Assembly: GCA_944321005.1 (NCBI GenBank)
Contig: CALUJT010000117.1
Span: 1-7,085, forward strand
Length of the DNA stretch: 7,085 nt
Direction of reading: 5' to 3'
DNA from: an uncultured Atopobiaceae bacterium
Lineage (GTDB): Bacteria > Actinomycetota > Coriobacteriia > Coriobacteriales > Atopobiaceae
The notes below the pieces were generated by a model, which made no database searches, was not told the origin of the DNA, and saw nothing but the letters and a program-made list of their open reading frames with translations. The stretch's first letter is position 1. Every line of letters starts with the position of its first letter. Position numbers and translations under genes: made by a program. This document shows positions 5,402 to 7,085 of the stretch, piece after piece.

Positions 5402-6232
5402 TTAGCCCTTCGCGACGAGCTCGAGGGCACCGAGCACGACGCCGAGCACCAGGACGACGAAGATCGCCTTGGTGGAGGTCATGCCCTTGCGGCCGAGGAG
5501 CCAGTACACGAAGCCGACGAGCGCGGCGGGGACGATCTTGGGGCAGATGTTGTTCAGGATGTCCTGAACGTTCAGAGGAACGCCACCGATGTTGGGGTTG
5601 ATCGTGAGGACGATGCCAACGTTGGTGGAGATCAGCGCGCCGACCATGAAGACGCCCATGACGGTAGCCGCGTCAGTGATGGCGTTGAGCTTGTCGGACA
5701 TGGTGGTGACGAGCTTCATGCCCTGATCGTAGGCGATGTAGGTCTGCTTGCAGCGGAACCAGTCGACCACGACGCAGGAGGCGATCCAGATGAAGATGCC
5801 CAGCGGGTTGCCGGCCATGGCCATGTTGGCGGCCAGGGCGCCGAAGATCGTCGGGAGCAGCGAGCCGAAGATGGAGTCGCCGATGGAGGCGAGCGGGCCC
5901 ATGAGGCCGGTCTTCAGGGAGGCGACGGTCTCGAGACCCTCGACGCCCTCGGTCTCCTCGATGGCGAGGTCGATGCCCGTGATGATCGTGTTGAGGAAGT
6001 TGGAGGTGTTGAAGAACGGCGAGCACTGGGTGCGGCAGGCGGTCTTCAGGGCCTCGGTGTTGTCCCCATAGATCTTGCGGAGCTGCGGAAGGATGATCCA
6101 CAGGTATCCGGAGTGCTGCATACGCTCGTAGTTCCAGCCAGCCTGGAAGCCGACGAGGTTGCGGATGTTGATCTGGCGAAGGTCAGCCTTAGTGAGCTTG
6201 TAGCCAGTGGTCTGTCCGACATTAGAGCTCAT
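5402..6232 (-). CDS. PTS mannose/N-acetylgalactosamine-family EIID
   Basis: This is the second membrane subunit of the mannose-family PTS permease, 276 residues, a normal length for EIID. Family signatures in order are LTKADLRQINIRN near residues 13-25, GWNYERMQHSGYLWIILP near 32-49, CSPFFNTSNFLNTIITGID near 70-88 and SLKTGLMGPLASIGDSIF near 105-122. Hydrophobic segments follow (about 122-155, 187-210, 232-247 and 256-273). The chosen start is the ATG at 6230-6232: a GGAGGGAG site ends nine bases before it. The in-frame ATG at 6239-6241 lies only one base after that site, which is too close, and longer N-terminal extensions look unlike the family. The gene starts inside the last codons of EIIC. 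It is followed by 154 bases with two strong hairpins before the next gene, which may separate the expression of EIIC-EIID from the downstream genes. Confidence 0.93.
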   Translation of the reverse strand: MSSNVGQTTGYKLTKADLRQINIRNLVGFQAGWNYERMQHSGYLWIILPQLRKIYGDNTEALKTACRTQCSPFFNTSNFLNTIITGIDLAIEETEGVEGLETVASLKTGLMGPLASIGDSIFGSLLPTIFGALAANMAMAGNPLGIFIWIASCVVVDWFRCKQTYIAYDQGMKLVTTMSDKLNAITDAATVMGVFMVGALISTNVGIVLTINPNIGGVPLNVQDILNNICPKIVPAALVGFVYWLLGRKGMTSTKAIFVVLVLGVVLGALELVAKG

Positions 6233-7085
6233 CGTCGTCATCTCCCTCCGCACCAGCAGAGACAGCCGCGACGGGCGCGTTCTGGTGCTGCTGGTAGTAG
6301 ATGTAGGCAAGAGCGAAGCCGATGAGAGCGACGGTCAGCATCGACAGACCCTTGAAGGAACCGCCGTTGATCGTAGCGTCAACGGTGCTGGCAACAGTGG
6401 CCACGTCGCCGCCGATGGTCTGGATGCTCGTGAAGGCGGTGCCGAGAAGGGCGGCGATCACGAAGCCGAGGATCAGGTAGGCGATGTGCTTCTTGACGGG
6501 CAGGTAGCGAAGCAGGATGGCGAAGCCGACGGCCGGCAGCATGCCACCGGCAACGGTGAGGCCGGTGCCGAGCCAGGCGAGGTCGCCGTTGAGGGCGGTG
6601 GTGATGGCGTCAACCAGACCCTGGCCGAAGGCGAGGGCGAGGAAGACCGGGATCATGCGGGAGAGGCACCAGGAGACAGCGCCCATCCAGTAGTGAACGT
6701 TGTAGGCGTTCCAGTTCATCTTCTCGACGTCGGCGTCGCAGGCGTGACCCCAGAAGGTGTTGGCCATACGACCGAGGATGTCGGTGTAGACGAGGATGGC
6801 GGCCACGGGCACGCCCAGAGCGGCGAGCGCCTGCTCCGGGTCCATGCCGGAGCTCACGGCAAAGGCCGTGGCGATGAGGGTGCCGGAGTTGGCGTCGATG
6901 CGGGAAGCGCCGCCGAAGGTGCCAACGCCGAGGATGGTGAGCTGCATGCTACCACCGATGAAAAGACCAGTTGCCATGTCGCCCATGATGAGGCCCGTGA
7001 TGAAGCCGGAGAACACGGCGGAGCCGGCGCTGGAGTACCAGTGCAGCTCGTCCATGATCTGGAAGCCCGCATAGAGCGTGAGCAG
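6222..7085 (-). CDS. PTS mannose/N-acetylgalactosamine-family EIIC, 5'-partial
   Basis: This is the membrane channel subunit of a mannose-family (EIIA-EIIB-EIIC-EIID) PTS permease, which with EIID forms the sugar-translocating complex. The frame stays open to the window edge (it reads LLTLYAGFQI before the first visible Met at 7055), so the start lies outside; 287 residues are visible. The sequence is largely hydrophobic, with glycine-rich stretches typical of EIIC such as GLIMGDMATGLFIGGSMQL and the following GVGTFGGASRIDANSGT. Several membrane segments follow, and a short acidic tail ends in DDDDEL. The stop overlaps the start of EIID by 11 bases, so the two are probably translationally coupled, as expected for partners needed in equal amounts. 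The neighbouring agaS and nagA genes suggest an N-acetylated amino sugar, probably GalNAc, as substrate; the protein itself does not prove this. The family is clear, the substrate is inferred. Confidence 0.92.
   Translation of the reverse strand: MLTLYAGFQIMDELHWYSSAGSAVFSGFITGLIMGDMATGLFIGGSMQLTILGVGTFGGASRIDANSGTLIATAFAVSSGMDPEQALAALGVPVAAILVYTDILGRMANTFWGHACDADVEKMNWNAYNVHYWMGAVSWCLSRMIPVFLALAFGQGLVDAITTALNGDLAWLGTGLTVAGGMLPAVGFAILLRYLPVKKHIAYLILGFVIAALLGTAFTSIQTIGGDVATVASTVDATINGGSFKGLSMLTVALIGFALAYIYYQQHQNAPVAAVSAGAEGDDDDEL
6241..6249 (-). promoter_or_regulatory. Ribosome binding site for EIID inside the EIIC tail
   Basis: Read on the minus strand, GGAGGGAGA lies within the codons for the acidic C-terminus of EIIC and about nine bases before the EIID ATG at 6232. 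It decides the EIID start and implies that EIID translation follows EIIC translation. Confidence 0.75.

Noticed and set aside
5345..6325. Plus-strand open frame (326 codons) opposite EIID
   Set aside because: Shadow of EIID; its acidic, repetitive composition and lack of any motif argue against a gene.

Overview
The window is a single co-directional gene cluster on the minus strand, to be read from high to low coordinates. It is about 60-65% GC by eye, with codons strongly biased to G/C in third position, Shine-Dalgarno sites of the AGGAGG type and a mannose-family phosphotransferase system (PTS). This combination fits a host-associated, high-GC, fermentative Actinomycetota such as a member of the Coriobacteriia (Olsenella, Collinsella or Atopobium type). 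That placement is inferred from composition and gene content; there is no rRNA or other taxonomic marker here.

Layout in transcription order: (1) 7085-6222, PTS EIIC, whose 5' end lies outside the window; (2) 6232-5402, PTS EIID, overlapping EIIC by 11 bases; (3) a 154-base gap holding two strong hairpins; (4) 5247-4627, an unrecognised membrane-anchored protein with TPR-like helices; (5) an 81-base gap with an inverted repeat and a seven-codon mini-ORF; (6) 4545-4117, PTS EIIA; (7) 4069-3341, a GntR/HutC-family regulator; (8) 3288-2122, an AgaS-type sugar isomerase (SIS) protein; (9) a 160-base gap filled mostly by a 105-base imperfect hairpin; (10) 1961-795, N-acetyl-amino-sugar-6-phosphate deacetylase (NagA/AgaA); (11) 784-71, a UPF0309-type SIS protein; (12) a terminator-like hairpin at 8-42. 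No gene-free stretch exceeds 300 bases.

The genes form a plausible pathway. The EII complex (EIIB is not in the window and is probably just upstream) would import and phosphorylate an N-acetylated amino sugar. NagA removes the acetyl group, and AgaS deaminates and isomerises the amino-sugar phosphate. AgaS is present and NagB is not, so N-acetylgalactosamine (GalNAc, abundant in mucin O-glycans and chondroitin) is the better guess for the substrate, with tagatose-6-phosphate as product. The tagatose-6-phosphate kinase and aldolase would have to lie elsewhere. The GntR protein is the likely local regulator. The least explained parts are the TPR-like membrane protein between EIID and EIIA, the UPF0309 SIS protein, and the structured intergenic regions.
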